A stretch of DNA of 64,000 nt. Origin: Clostridia bacterium. Lineage in GTDB: Bacteria > Bacillota > Clostridia > Christensenellales > Borkfalkiaceae. Shown piece by piece: positions 55,954 to 64,000 of the stretch. The notes under the pieces were generated by a model, which made no database searches, had not been told where the DNA came from, and was given only the letters and a program-made list of their open reading frames with translations. Both the position numbers and the translations under genes were made by a program. The stretch covers positions 1 through 64,000 of the forward strand of contig JAFXHX010000010.1 of assembly GCA_017536205.1 (NCBI GenBank). Reading direction: 5' to 3'. How positions within the stretch are numbered: position 1 is the stretch's first letter; the number at the start of each line of letters is the position of its first letter.

Positions 55954-56519
55954 ATAAGCACGTCCTTATTCTTAACAAGGTAAGTTACGCCCGAATACAC
56001 GGTTAAAATTACCGCTAAATAGTAGCAAATTATTGCGGGAATAAATAAAACGCCATACTCTAACGCTAAAAATAGTAAAATTACTGCAATATCGGTTAAA
56101 AAGGTTTTTACTTTGCCTATTTTTTCGGCGGGAAGCACCCTGTTTTTGCTTGCGGCAACCATACGAAGAACTGAAACTGTAAGTTCCCTTGCAATAATAA
56201 GCGTTACGCCTATTCCACCTGATAACTTGCCGAAAAGTTCGGGGTAAGCGCCCGAAAACGCCCTACTTTCAGTTAGCATTATAATAAACGCCGAAAGCAC
56301 CAAAATCTTATCGGCAATAGGGTCTAAAAACTTGCCGAAGTCGGTTATAAGATTATATTTTCTTGCAATATACCCGTCTAAAAAATCGGTGAGCGCCGAT
56401 ATTACAAAAACGAGCGTTGCCCACAAGTAGTTATAGGGAATTACCGTTAGGTAAAATAGTGCAACCATAACGGGAATTAGTGCTATTCTAAGTATTGAAA
56501 GTTTGTTAGGTAAGTTCAT
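55950..56519 (-). CDS. pgsA: CDP-diacylglycerol-glycerol-3-phosphate phosphatidyltransferase
   Basis: This 189-residue membrane enzyme makes phosphatidylglycerol phosphate. It carries the CDP-alcohol phosphotransferase motif (SALTDFLDGYIARKYN followed by GKFLDPIADK; D-x2-D-G-x2-A-R-x8-G-x3-D-x3-D) and about five hydrophobic helices. It overlaps rimO by 14 nt and cinA by 4 nt. Confidence 0.95.
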   Translation of the reverse strand: MNLPNKLSILRIALIPVMVALFYLTVIPYNYLWATLVFVISALTDFLDGYIARKYNLITDFGKFLDPIADKILVLSAFIIMLTESRAFSGAYPELFGKLSGGIGVTLIIARELTVSVLRMVAASKNRVLPAEKIGKVKTFLTDIAVILLFLALEYGVLFIPAIICYYLAVILTVYSGVTYLVKNKDVLI

Positions 56520-57837
56520 CTTGAACGCTCCCGTATAAATCGTATTCGTTAGAGCCCGTAATTTTTACAAGGTAGGTTTCGCCTTCGCAAATAGCACCGT
56601 CTTCATATGTAATATACACTTTACCATCGATATCGGGGGCAAAGAAGTAAGGCCTACCGTAGAAATACTGCTTGTCGTAATCAATGCCGTCACAAGTAAC
56701 GGATATAGTTTTTCCAACCCACTTTTTAAGAAGTTTTTTAGATATTTTGCGTTGAACTTCATATAGTTTACGGGCGCGTTCTTGCTTAACTTCTTCATCA
56801 ATTTGGTTAGGAAGTTTATATGCGGGCGTGTCTTCTTCTCTAGAATAAGCAAAGAACCCTGCGCATAAAAACTGCGCCTTTTTAATAAAACTTATAAGAC
56901 CTTTAAAATCTTTTTCGGTTTCCCCAGGAAAACCCGTTATAAAGGTTGTTCTAATTGCAATTTCGGGTATTTCGGTTTTAAGAGTTTTTATAAGTTCAAG
57001 ATATTCTTCACGACTTCCACGCCTATTCATACGCTTTAAAACGGCGTTTTCACTATGTTGAAGTGGAATATCTATATATTTTAAAACCTTTGGGTTGTTT
57101 TTTATTTCGCTAATAAGTTCGCTAGATATTGCATCGGGATAGCAATAAAGTAGCCTTATACTTTTAATATTATCTAGTTTTGTTAGTTCTTTTATAAGTT
57201 TTACAATTTGGCGCGAGCCGTATAAGTCTTCACCGTACCTAGTAACGTCTTGCGCAACTAAAATAAGTTCGTTTAGGTCGCCAAGCGATTTTGCTTCGCT
57301 TATAAGCGACTCTATATCGGTTGAAACGTATCTACCCCTTATTTTAGGAATTAAGCAGTAAGTACACTTATTGTTGCACCCGTCTGCTATTTTAAGATAA
57401 GAATAGTGACAAGGGGTTGTCAAAACTCTATTTTTTATTAAAACTTTTTGATTTTTTGCAACAAAGTTAACTCTTTTATCTTTATAGGCAAGTTCTAGCG
57501 CATCAAAAAGCAAGTCGTAATCTAAAAAACCCATAAAAACGTCGACTTCTATAAGTTCTTCAAAGAGTTCGTTTATATATTTTTGGGGCAAGCAACCCGT
57601 TAAAACTATTTTTTCAAGGTTTTTAGTGCGAAGTTCGTTTACTTCAAAAACGGTGTCAATCGCTTCTTTACGGGCGCTTTCTAAAAAGGCGCACGAGTTA
57701 ATTATAACTACGTTAGCACTTTCTAAATCGTTTGTTAATATCGCACGTTCTTTTATGAGAGATAAAGCCCTTTCAGAGTCTACCCTATTTTTATCGCATC
57801 CGAGCGATATTAGCCCGATTTTTTTATCTTTAAGCAT
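56506..57837 (-). CDS. rimO: ribosomal protein S12 methylthiotransferase RimO
   Basis: This 443-residue radical-SAM enzyme adds a methylthio group to an aspartate of S12. It has the N-terminal UPF0004 domain (ISLGCDKNRVDSE, VIINSCAF), the radical-SAM motif in CNNKCTYCLIPKIRG, and a C-terminal TRAM domain (from about 375). The LGCDKN start separates RimO from MiaB. It overlaps ftsK by one base. Confidence 0.95.
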   Translation of the reverse strand: MLKDKKIGLISLGCDKNRVDSERALSLIKERAILTNDLESANVVIINSCAFLESARKEAIDTVFEVNELRTKNLEKIVLTGCLPQKYINELFEELIEVDVFMGFLDYDLLFDALELAYKDKRVNFVAKNQKVLIKNRVLTTPCHYSYLKIADGCNNKCTYCLIPKIRGRYVSTDIESLISEAKSLGDLNELILVAQDVTRYGEDLYGSRQIVKLIKELTKLDNIKSIRLLYCYPDAISSELISEIKNNPKVLKYIDIPLQHSENAVLKRMNRRGSREEYLELIKTLKTEIPEIAIRTTFITGFPGETEKDFKGLISFIKKAQFLCAGFFAYSREEDTPAYKLPNQIDEEVKQERARKLYEVQRKISKKLLKKWVGKTISVTCDGIDYDKQYFYGRPYFFAPDIDGKVYITYEDGAICEGETYLVKITGSNEYDLYGSVQDELT

Positions 57838-60590
57838 TAGTTTTCACCGAATTTTTCTTCAAAGTCTTCACGGGTTATTATCATTTGGCGTTTGCCACCA
57901 ACTGCGTTGGGGGTTATATAGCCGTTTGATTCAAGCCAGTCTATAATTTTACCTGCTCGTGGATAGCCAACGGCAAGTTTTCGTTGTAACATTGATACCG
58001 ATAAACCACCGTTATCAAAACCAAGGCGCATCGCCTTTATGCAAAGTGGGTCAACGTAGCCTTCCATATCGTCTTCTTGCCCATCGCTACTTGAATCGCT
58101 TTGAGAAGGTTGTGAAGGAGTTACCGAGGCCTTAATTTTTGCCCAGTTATTGTGGTCGTAATACTTTTCGTTATGCTCTGAAACGTAGTCGATAACGGCA
58201 AACATTTCTTCATCGCTAACGTATGCGCCCATAACACGTTCTACGTTGAGCATACCACCCGTTTTATAAAGACAGTCGCCCCTACCTAAAAGTTTTTCAG
58301 CGCCGGCTTCGCCTAAACTTACCATACTATCTGCAAGTGACGATGCACGGAACACGACTCTTGACGGAAGGTTTGATTTGATAGGACCTTCAACAACGTC
58401 AACCGATGGCCTTTGCGCTGCAAGAACAAGGTGAATACCCGCCGCCCTTGCCTTTTGAGCAATTAAGCAAACCTTAACGGCAACGCCCTTTTTATCTTGA
58501 AGCATTATGTCGGCAAACTCGTCCATCATAATAACTATTCGGGGCATAATTTTATCGCCGTTTTGGCGGGCTTTAATATTATAGTCTTTAATGTTTTTAA
58601 CTCGACTTGATGCAAGCATAACGTAACGGCGTTCCATTTCTTGAACTGCCCACCCTAGCATTGCGTTAGTCGTAGGCACGTCTTCAATAATTTCGCCAAA
58701 CATCATATGCGGAAGTTCTTTAAACGGCTCTAAATCAACACGTTTGGGGTCAACGATAACGAACCTTAACTCGTCAGGGCCGTATTTAGTTATTAGACTA
58801 ATAACAAGCGAGTTTAAGCAAACGCTTTTACCAGAACCCGTAGTACCCGTTACAAGCATATGTGGCATATCGGCAAGGTCGAGAGATACGGGCCTGCCTA
58901 TAACGTCTTTACCCAAGGCAAAAATAAGCGAGAAAGGCTTGTTTACCATAAAATCGTCGCTAACTAAAATATCTTTAATGGCAACGCTATCTGGAACGCT
59001 ATTTGGAACTTCTATACCAACGTAAGAAGTGTTTGGCACGGGCGCTATCATTCTAACTGCGCTACGAGCCGCTATTCTAAGGTTTAGGTCGCCGTATAGT
59101 TTGGTAACCTTGTTCATAGGAACGTCGGGCGGGATTTCAATATCGAAACGGGTAACTGCAGGACCACGATAAACTGCGGCGATTTTGGTATCTACCCCGA
59201 AAGTTTTTAATGTGGCAAGTATTTTTGCAACCGTTTCACCTTTGAACACTTCGTGGTCGTAGTTATTTGCGCTATTATCTACCGTTTTGAATATAGACAT
59301 AGGTGGCTTAACGTACTTATAGTTTTTAGGCATATTTTCTATAAGGTGCTTCGTGTATTCTTCGCCACCTTCTTGAATATTATCGCTAACCGTTTCAGGC
59401 TCTACGCTTGGCGTTTTAGGTGCGTTATTTTCGTTAAAGAAAGAAGAAACGGGGCTTTTTATTGCCGTGTTAGAAGTATTGTTTACTTCTTCAATTTCTT
59501 CAACGTCTTCTATATCTTCTATATCGTTAACGTCGCTTATATCGTTATCTTTTAAATCTTCAACCGTTTCTTCGCTATCGAATTCGTCGAACTCGTCGAA
59601 CTCGTCAAAATCGCTAGAAGTGGGAGCCGTTGTGCTAAAACTATCTTCAACGTCGAAAGGAACGCTAGTTTTGCTTATTGACGGCGAATTGTCTATAACA
59701 GGGGGGTCTTGCGGTTTAACTTCGTTAACGCCACTACTAACGGGCGGTTGTAAATTATAAGACGCTTGATACGAACTAGGATAGCCGTTTTGATTGCCGT
59801 AGAGTATTTGCATATTTTTATCGTGCAAGTCTCTATCACTATAAACGGCGCCTTGTTGCAAGGGGTTAACGTACGGTTGGTTTTGATAGCCAGAATACGG
59901 GTTTGGCTCGGTGGGTTGAACGTAAGTAGGCTGAACCTGCTGATTATATATAGGTTGTTGATTATATACGGGTTGAGTTGGTTGAGCGTACTGCTGTGGG
60001 CTAGGTTGCGCTTGTTGAACGGGATTTTCGCTTGCCTTTTCAGTTTGAGCGGGCTTTATTATGCGAGTTTTGTAAGCGTAAACGCCAACGATTACTGCAA
60101 GTATTAAAAAGGCAACGATTGCGCCTATATAAGTTAAATATTTTACGGGAAGGTATGCAATTAATGAAAATAAAACGCCACCTGCAACAACCGTTTGAAG
60201 CCCACCCCTACCTGAATTATAAGCGTGAGATATATATTCGCTAAAATCGGCGGGAGTTTTAATAGACGTTAAAACGGTTAAAAGAGATAGTATAATTACT
60301 AAATAAATTGCTAAAATTACCACGTTTTTAGTAGAGTATTTTGCGCTTGGCTTTTTGCCGAGTAGCATCATAACGCCTATTGCAGTGGTACAAATTAGCA
60401 AAGGATATGAAAAATAGCCGAATAGCCCTAGAATAAAGGACTGAACTTCAAAGCCTATTTCAAAAAGAACGCTTTTACCGAAAAAAAGGCACACGAGTAA
60501 AAGGAACGACGATAAAATAACCGTCACTCCAAAAAACTCTATTGTAAAAAACTTATCATTAGGTTGTTTGCCTTTTACCGAGTTACTCAC
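57837..60590 (-). CDS. ftsK: DNA translocase FtsK/SpoIIIE
   Basis: This 917-residue septal DNA pump has about four N-terminal membrane helices (within 1-180), a long linker (about 185-435) rich in Q, P and Y and then in acidic repeats (DEFDEFDEFD and runs of IED/EVE), the motor with Walker A GTTGSGKSV and Walker B VIMMDEFAD, and a C-terminal winged-helix gamma domain that reads orienting DNA sequences. The start codon is GTG with AAGGAGA 6 nt upstream. First gene of ftsK-rimO-pgsA-cinA-recA. Confidence 0.97.
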   Translation of the reverse strand: MSNSVKGKQPNDKFFTIEFFGVTVILSSFLLLVCLFFGKSVLFEIGFEVQSFILGLFGYFSYPLLICTTAIGVMMLLGKKPSAKYSTKNVVILAIYLVIILSLLTVLTSIKTPADFSEYISHAYNSGRGGLQTVVAGGVLFSLIAYLPVKYLTYIGAIVAFLILAVIVGVYAYKTRIIKPAQTEKASENPVQQAQPSPQQYAQPTQPVYNQQPIYNQQVQPTYVQPTEPNPYSGYQNQPYVNPLQQGAVYSDRDLHDKNMQILYGNQNGYPSSYQASYNLQPPVSSGVNEVKPQDPPVIDNSPSISKTSVPFDVEDSFSTTAPTSSDFDEFDEFDEFDSEETVEDLKDNDISDVNDIEDIEDVEEIEEVNNTSNTAIKSPVSSFFNENNAPKTPSVEPETVSDNIQEGGEEYTKHLIENMPKNYKYVKPPMSIFKTVDNSANNYDHEVFKGETVAKILATLKTFGVDTKIAAVYRGPAVTRFDIEIPPDVPMNKVTKLYGDLNLRIAARSAVRMIAPVPNTSYVGIEVPNSVPDSVAIKDILVSDDFMVNKPFSLIFALGKDVIGRPVSLDLADMPHMLVTGTTGSGKSVCLNSLVISLITKYGPDELRFVIVDPKRVDLEPFKELPHMMFGEIIEDVPTTNAMLGWAVQEMERRYVMLASSRVKNIKDYNIKARQNGDKIMPRIVIMMDEFADIMLQDKKGVAVKVCLIAQKARAAGIHLVLAAQRPSVDVVEGPIKSNLPSRVVFRASSLADSMVSLGEAGAEKLLGRGDCLYKTGGMLNVERVMGAYVSDEEMFAVIDYVSEHNEKYYDHNNWAKIKASVTPSQPSQSDSSSDGQEDDMEGYVDPLCIKAMRLGFDNGGLSVSMLQRKLAVGYPRAGKIIDWLESNGYITPNAVGGKRQMIITREDFEEKFGEN

Positions 60591-60614
60591 GTGCTTTCTC
60601 CTTATATACTATTA

Positions 60615-60643
60615 AGTATAGCACAAAGGCGCCGTTTTGTAAA
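60615..60643 (-). promoter_or_regulatory. ftsK-recA operon promoter
   Basis: On the minus strand, TTTACA (60638-60643), a 17-nt spacer and TATACT (60615-60620). Confidence 0.65.
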
Positions 60644-60680
60644 CGGTTAATTATAAATTAACCGAATATTTTACGGCACA

Positions 60681-60708
60681 AAAAAACCACGGCGTTTTGC
60701 CGTGGTTT
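60681..60708 (-). terminator. acpP terminator
   Basis: A 10-bp stem (60684-60693 with 60699-60708) has a 5-nt loop; the plus-strand A run from 60681 reads as U on the minus strand. Confidence 0.9.
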
Positions 60709-60716
60709 AATTTTTA

Positions 60717-60941
60717 TTAGTTATCGATAATATCAACGATATCTTGAACGGTTTTAATGGCTTCGGTTTGTTCGTCGCTTATAGTAATGCCGAAGTTTTC
60801 TTCAAGAGATAAAAGCATTTCAACAAGGTCGAGCGAGTCTGCACCAAGGTCTTTAATAATTTCGCTATCGGGGGTGATTTTATCAGCCGATATACCGAGT
60901 TTATCAACTAACATATCTTTGATTTTTTCAAAAGTGGACAT
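60717..60941 (-). CDS. acpP: acyl carrier protein
   Basis: This 74-residue acidic protein has the phosphopantetheine site DLGADSLDLVEML with attachment Ser36. It carries growing acyl chains in fatty acid synthesis and supplies PlsX. It stands alone with its own consensus promoter and terminator, away from fab genes and from plsX. AAGGAG precedes the ATG. Confidence 0.97.
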   Translation of the reverse strand: MSTFEKIKDMLVDKLGISADKITPDSEIIKDLGADSLDLVEMLLSLEENFGITISDEQTEAIKTVQDIVDIIDN

Positions 60942-60966
60942 AGTTAACTCCTTTTGTTTTTATTTT

Positions 60967-60995
60967 ATTATAGCAACCAACGCAATTTTTGTCAA
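60967..60995 (-). promoter_or_regulatory. acpP promoter
   Basis: On the minus strand, consensus TTGACA (60990-60995), a 17-nt spacer and TATAAT (60967-60972). Confidence 0.88.
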
Positions 60996-61025
60996 TACGT
61001 TTAACAAATAATATGCATTTGCCCA

Positions 61026-63197
61026 TTATTTTATGCCTTTCATTGAAAGGGCTATTCTATTTTTCTTAACGTCGATACCCTTTACCCTAACTTGAACGGG
61101 CTCGCCTACCTTAACAACGTCTTGCGGGTTTTTAACGAAGTTATCTGAAAGTTCGCTAATATGAACGAGTCCGTCTTGGTGAACGCCGATATCTACGAAC
61201 GCACCAAAGTCTGTTACGTTTCTAACAACGCCTGAAATTATCATACCTTCTTTAAGGTCGGTAAGCGATAAAATGTCACTTCTTAAAACGGGTTTTGGTA
61301 AACTGTCTCTAACATCGCGACCGGGTTTTACTAATTCGCTGACAACGTCGTCTAGCGTATCGATACCAAGCCCGCAATTTTGCGCTACTACCGTTTTACC
61401 CATTTTCTTAACTTTATTTGGAAGGTCTGCAAGTTTATTCTCTAAAACGTCTTTATCGGTGTAGTTGAAAAGCGCCAAAAGTTTTTCTGCGCCCTCGTAA
61501 CTTTCGGGGTGAACTGCAGTGCAATCAAGTACGTTTGCGCCACCTACTATTCTTAAAAAGCCCGCACATTGAGTAAAAGCCTTATCACCTAGTTTTGAAA
61601 CTTTTAAAAGTTCTTGCCTTGAAGTGAACTTGCCGTGTTTTTCACGGTAGTCAACAACGTTTTTAGCGATTGCTTTGTTAAGACCTGCAACGTAAGAGAG
61701 TAGTTCTGCGCTTGCAGTGTTAAGGTCAACGCCTACGCTGTTAACGCAGTCTTCAACGGTACCACCCAAAACGGCATCGAGCCTTGCTTCGGGCATATCG
61801 TGTTGATATTGACCAACACCTATTGATTTTGGGTCGATTTTAATAAGTTCGGCAAGCGGGTCTTGAAGTCTTCTTGCTATTGATACGGCAGAACGCTCTG
61901 AAACGTCGAAATCGGGAAACTCTTTTGCGCCGAGTTCCGATGCCGAGTAAACTGATGCGCCCGCTTCGCTTACAACTATATATGAAACTTTACCCGAGAA
62001 GTTTTTAATAAGGTCGGCAATAAATATTTCGCTTTCTTTTGACGCCGTGCCGTTACCTATTGCAATAACGTCTACGTTAAACGCGTTTATAAACTTGTTA
62101 AGGGTTACTTTTGCTTGTTCTTTCTTCTTTTCATCAGGTAGCGTTGCAAAGCAAACCGTTTTGCCCATAACCTTACCCGTTTCGTCAACTACGGCAATTT
62201 TACAACCCGTTCTTAAACCGGGGTCAAAGCCCATAACCGTTTTACCTTTAAGTGGTGGTTGCATAAGCAAGGGGCGAAGGTTGTTTTCAAACGTTTTGAT
62301 GGCTTTTTCTTGGGCATTTTCGGTAAGTAGACTTCTTACTTCACGCTCGATAGAAGGCTCGATTAAACGCTCGAAAGCATCTTCACAAGCGCTAGAAACA
62401 ACGCTTGAATATGGGCTTTCGCCTTTAAGGTAAACCGATTTGATAATGTTAATTGCAAGGTTTGTATCAACGGTGATTTTAACCTTTAAAACGTCTTCTT
62501 TCTCACCGCGGTTAAGCGCTAAAACTCTGTGCGCTTTTAAACTGCCGATAGGCTCGCTAAACTCTTTATACATTTCGTAAACACCGGCTTTTTCACCACT
62601 TTCGTCAACGCCTTTACAAAATGCAGAGTTCATAACGCCAAGTTTAATAAACATACGGCGAAGGCGCTTTCTAATATCGGCGTCGTCGCTAATTTTTTCG
62701 GCAATAATATCGCTTGCGCCCTGAACTGCGTCTTTAATAGAATTAACGCCCTTTTCTTCGCTTAAATAAGCGTTTGCGAGTTCTTCGATAGGTGCGCCTT
62801 GTGGATTTTGCTCTAAAATAGCATCGGCAAGCGGAGTTAAACCCTTTGCTACTGCAACGGTTGCTCTCGTTTTCTTTTTTTGCTTGAACGGCCTATAAAC
62901 GTCTTCTGCTTCGGTTAACGTTTCGGCTTTAGAAAGCGCCAAGGCGATTTCTTCGGTAAACTTGCCCTGCTCGGTAATGCTTTTTTCTATTTCTTGCTTT
63001 CTTTTTTCAAGGTTGCGAAGGTAAGTAAGCCTATCAAGTAAGTTACGAAGAACTTGGTCGTCGATATGCCCCGTTAGTTCTTTACGATAACGCGCTATAA
63101 ACGGAACGGTGTTACCGTCGTCTAAAAGCGCAATAATATTATCGGTGTGCTCTTGGGTAAGCCCAAACTCTTGCATAATTTTTTCGTTAATAAGCAT
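61026..63197 (-). CDS. tex: Tex-family S1 RNA-binding protein
   Basis: This 723-residue Tex/Spt6-like protein has an N-terminal helical region (FIARYRKELTGHIDD), a YqgF RNase H-like domain (VMGFDPGLRTGCKIAVVD), helix-hairpin-helix repeats (SVGVDLNTASAELLSYVAGL), and a C-terminal S1 domain (GVVRNVTDFGAFVDIGVHQDGLVHISELS). It acts in transcription-related processes; the exact role is not settled. It overlaps the upstream GH13 gene by 11 nt. Confidence 0.96.
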   Translation of the reverse strand: MLINEKIMQEFGLTQEHTDNIIALLDDGNTVPFIARYRKELTGHIDDQVLRNLLDRLTYLRNLEKRKQEIEKSITEQGKFTEEIALALSKAETLTEAEDVYRPFKQKKKTRATVAVAKGLTPLADAILEQNPQGAPIEELANAYLSEEKGVNSIKDAVQGASDIIAEKISDDADIRKRLRRMFIKLGVMNSAFCKGVDESGEKAGVYEMYKEFSEPIGSLKAHRVLALNRGEKEDVLKVKITVDTNLAINIIKSVYLKGESPYSSVVSSACEDAFERLIEPSIEREVRSLLTENAQEKAIKTFENNLRPLLMQPPLKGKTVMGFDPGLRTGCKIAVVDETGKVMGKTVCFATLPDEKKKEQAKVTLNKFINAFNVDVIAIGNGTASKESEIFIADLIKNFSGKVSYIVVSEAGASVYSASELGAKEFPDFDVSERSAVSIARRLQDPLAELIKIDPKSIGVGQYQHDMPEARLDAVLGGTVEDCVNSVGVDLNTASAELLSYVAGLNKAIAKNVVDYREKHGKFTSRQELLKVSKLGDKAFTQCAGFLRIVGGANVLDCTAVHPESYEGAEKLLALFNYTDKDVLENKLADLPNKVKKMGKTVVAQNCGLGIDTLDDVVSELVKPGRDVRDSLPKPVLRSDILSLTDLKEGMIISGVVRNVTDFGAFVDIGVHQDGLVHISELSDNFVKNPQDVVKVGEPVQVRVKGIDVKKNRIALSMKGIK

Positions 63198-64000
63198 TTG
63201 TGTCTCCTAAAATTAAGTATGAATATTTTTTTATTTCGAACGACGTTTTAACTTCGCCCGTAATTAGATTTTTTAGTTTATATTTGGAGTTTACGTTGTA
63301 AACGTAATTTCCCATATTTGTAATAACTGTAACGCTTTCGCCTTTATACGTTCTTTTAAAAGCAAAAACACCGTTTTTTGCAGTAATTATTTCTAAATTG
63401 CCTAGTTTTAAAGCGTTTGATGCATTTCTAACTTTTGCAAGGCGTTTATAGTGGTTTAAAAGTTCTAAATTACCACCAGTAAAGGTCATACACTTTCTAT
63501 TAAACGGGTCTTTTCCACCTTCAAAGCCACGCTCGTCGCCATAATATATGGTGGGAGAGCCGTAAAGCGTAAATAAAAGCGCCGATATAACCTTTAAGCG
63601 TTTTACTGCAAGTTCACGCTCTAAACTAGAAATTGTAAAATTCGCTTGCTCGCAACGTTTTTCAGGTAGTGGTTTTCCCGATAGCACCGTTAAAATGCGT
63701 GGCGTGTCGTGCGTTGACAAAACGTTCATAAGAAGTGGGAGCGTACTTTTAGGGTAATTGTTAAGTTGCTCGCAAACGATTTTTGTAAGTTCGTATTCGC
63801 TACCAGATAGCGCGTAAGAAATTAGCGCGTTTTTAAGTGGGTAGTTCATAACGGAATCTAGTTCTTCGCCAAGAAAATATTCACGGCGAGTACCGTAGGC
63901 TATTTTATTAGTAGCATCTTCCCAAACTTCGCCTATAATTACGGCGTTGTTATCTAGTTTTTTAACCGCCTTTCTTATTTTTTTAGTAAAGCGTGCGGGA
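63187..64000 (-). CDS. GH13 alpha-glucan hydrolase, 5' end outside the window
   Basis: The reading frame is open from the window edge to the stop at 63187, so this is the C-terminal part (about 270 residues) of a longer gene; the internal ATG at 63849 is not the start. AVIIGEVWEDATNKI contains the GH13 general-acid Glu, ELDSVMNYPLKNAL is typical of neopullulanase/cyclomaltodextrinase-type enzymes, STHDTPR carries the transition-state-stabilising Asp (S replaces the common N), and a beta-sandwich C-terminal domain follows. It probably cleaves maltodextrin or pullulan. It is translationally coupled to tex by an 11-nt overlap. Confidence 0.88.
   Translation of the reverse strand, partial: PARFTKKIRKAVKKLDNNAVIIGEVWEDATNKIAYGTRREYFLGEELDSVMNYPLKNALISYALSGSEYELTKIVCEQLNNYPKSTLPLLMNVLSTHDTPRILTVLSGKPLPEKRCEQANFTISSLERELAVKRLKVISALLFTLYGSPTIYYGDERGFEGGKDPFNRKCMTFTGGNLELLNHYKRLAKVRNASNALKLGNLEIITAKNGVFAFKRTYKGESVTVITNMGNYVYNVNSKYKLKNLITGEVKTSFEIKKYSYLILGDTNAY

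Noticed and set aside
59766-60107. 113-codon hydrophobic plus-strand frame
   Set aside because: It is antisense to the Q/P-rich linker of FtsK; the hydrophobic look is a mirror of the repeat codons.
63187-63849. 220-residue stand-alone protein starting at 63849
   Set aside because: The frame continues upstream to the window edge with GH13 sequence including the catalytic Glu, so the ATG at 63849 is internal.

Overview
The window is 64 kb of low-GC, gene-dense bacterial chromosome, read as an anaerobic member of the Bacillota (Clostridia), probably a host-associated fermenter. The evidence is the ylxM-ffh-rpsP-khpA-rimM-trmD-rbgA-rnhB gene string, an asnS-plsX-rnc-smc-ftsY string, RNase Y, strong AGGAGG ribosome binding sites, TTGACA-17-TATAAT promoters, hairpin/U-tract terminators, an ATP- plus PPi-dependent phosphofructokinase pair, BspA-like leucine-rich lipoproteins and a rubrerythrin. 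Family or genus cannot be fixed from this sequence. Most genes lie on the minus strand. I see no CRISPR array, rRNA, insertion sequence, prophage or plasmid gene. The right edge cuts a GH13 gene.

Layout, left to right. 1-505: no gene, three degenerate repeat units each ending in a hairpin. 506-4.3 kb: an unclassified glycoside-hydrolase-like protein and rny. 4.4-7.5 kb: three paralogous lipoproteins. 7.5-10 kb: a YfbR-like HD nucleotidase, a TPP-riboswitch thiamine transporter (thiT) and cysK. 10-16.8 kb: rplS, an RNA methyltransferase, yraN, rnhB, rbgA, trmD, rimM, khpA, rpsP, ffh, ylxM. 16.9-22.5 kb: a xylose locus (AraC-type regulator divergent from xylB-xylA-GH120 beta-xylosidase). 22.6-30.2 kb: ftsY, smc, rnc, plsX, asnS. 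30.3-31.1 kb: a 35-codon ORF and rubrerythrin. 31.1-33.7 kb: uxuB-like SDR, SGNH esterase, uxuA. 33.9-35.7 kb: aspS. 35.8-37.8 kb: radical-SAM plus DUF4130-type operon. 37.8-38.2 kb: tRNA-Glu with a duplicated 3' end. 38.2-42.1 kb: membrane protein, histidine kinase, response regulator, peptidase E. 42.2-46.7 kb: gdhA, a broken beta-lactamase-like gene, pfp, pfkA. 46.7-53.4 kb: dnaE, hemW, lepA. 53.4-54.2 kb: a phosphodiesterase. 54.2-60.6 kb: recA, cinA, pgsA, rimO, ftsK. 60.7-64 kb: acpP, tex and the 3' end of a GH13 glucanase.

Functionally the window joins core information processing with plant-polysaccharide use: xylo-oligosaccharide to xylulose-5-phosphate, hexuronate to 2-keto-3-deoxygluconate, alpha-glucan breakdown, and a glycolytic step with two phosphofructokinases.

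The three most notable observations are these. (1) The radical-SAM/DUF4130 operon has a TTGACT-17-TATAAT promoter flanked by two LexA/DinR-type boxes 41 bp apart, which predicts SOS control for a two-gene DNA-metabolism system of unknown function. (2) Three genes (two lipoproteins and peptidase E) have good sigma-A promoters whose -10 box ends exactly 6 nt before the ATG, with no Shine-Dalgarno, which predicts leaderless mRNAs. (3) At tRNA-Glu a 55-bp direct repeat (tRNA 3' end plus terminator) brackets a 135-bp, heavily self-complementary insert. All calls come from reading the sequence by eye; no database search was run.
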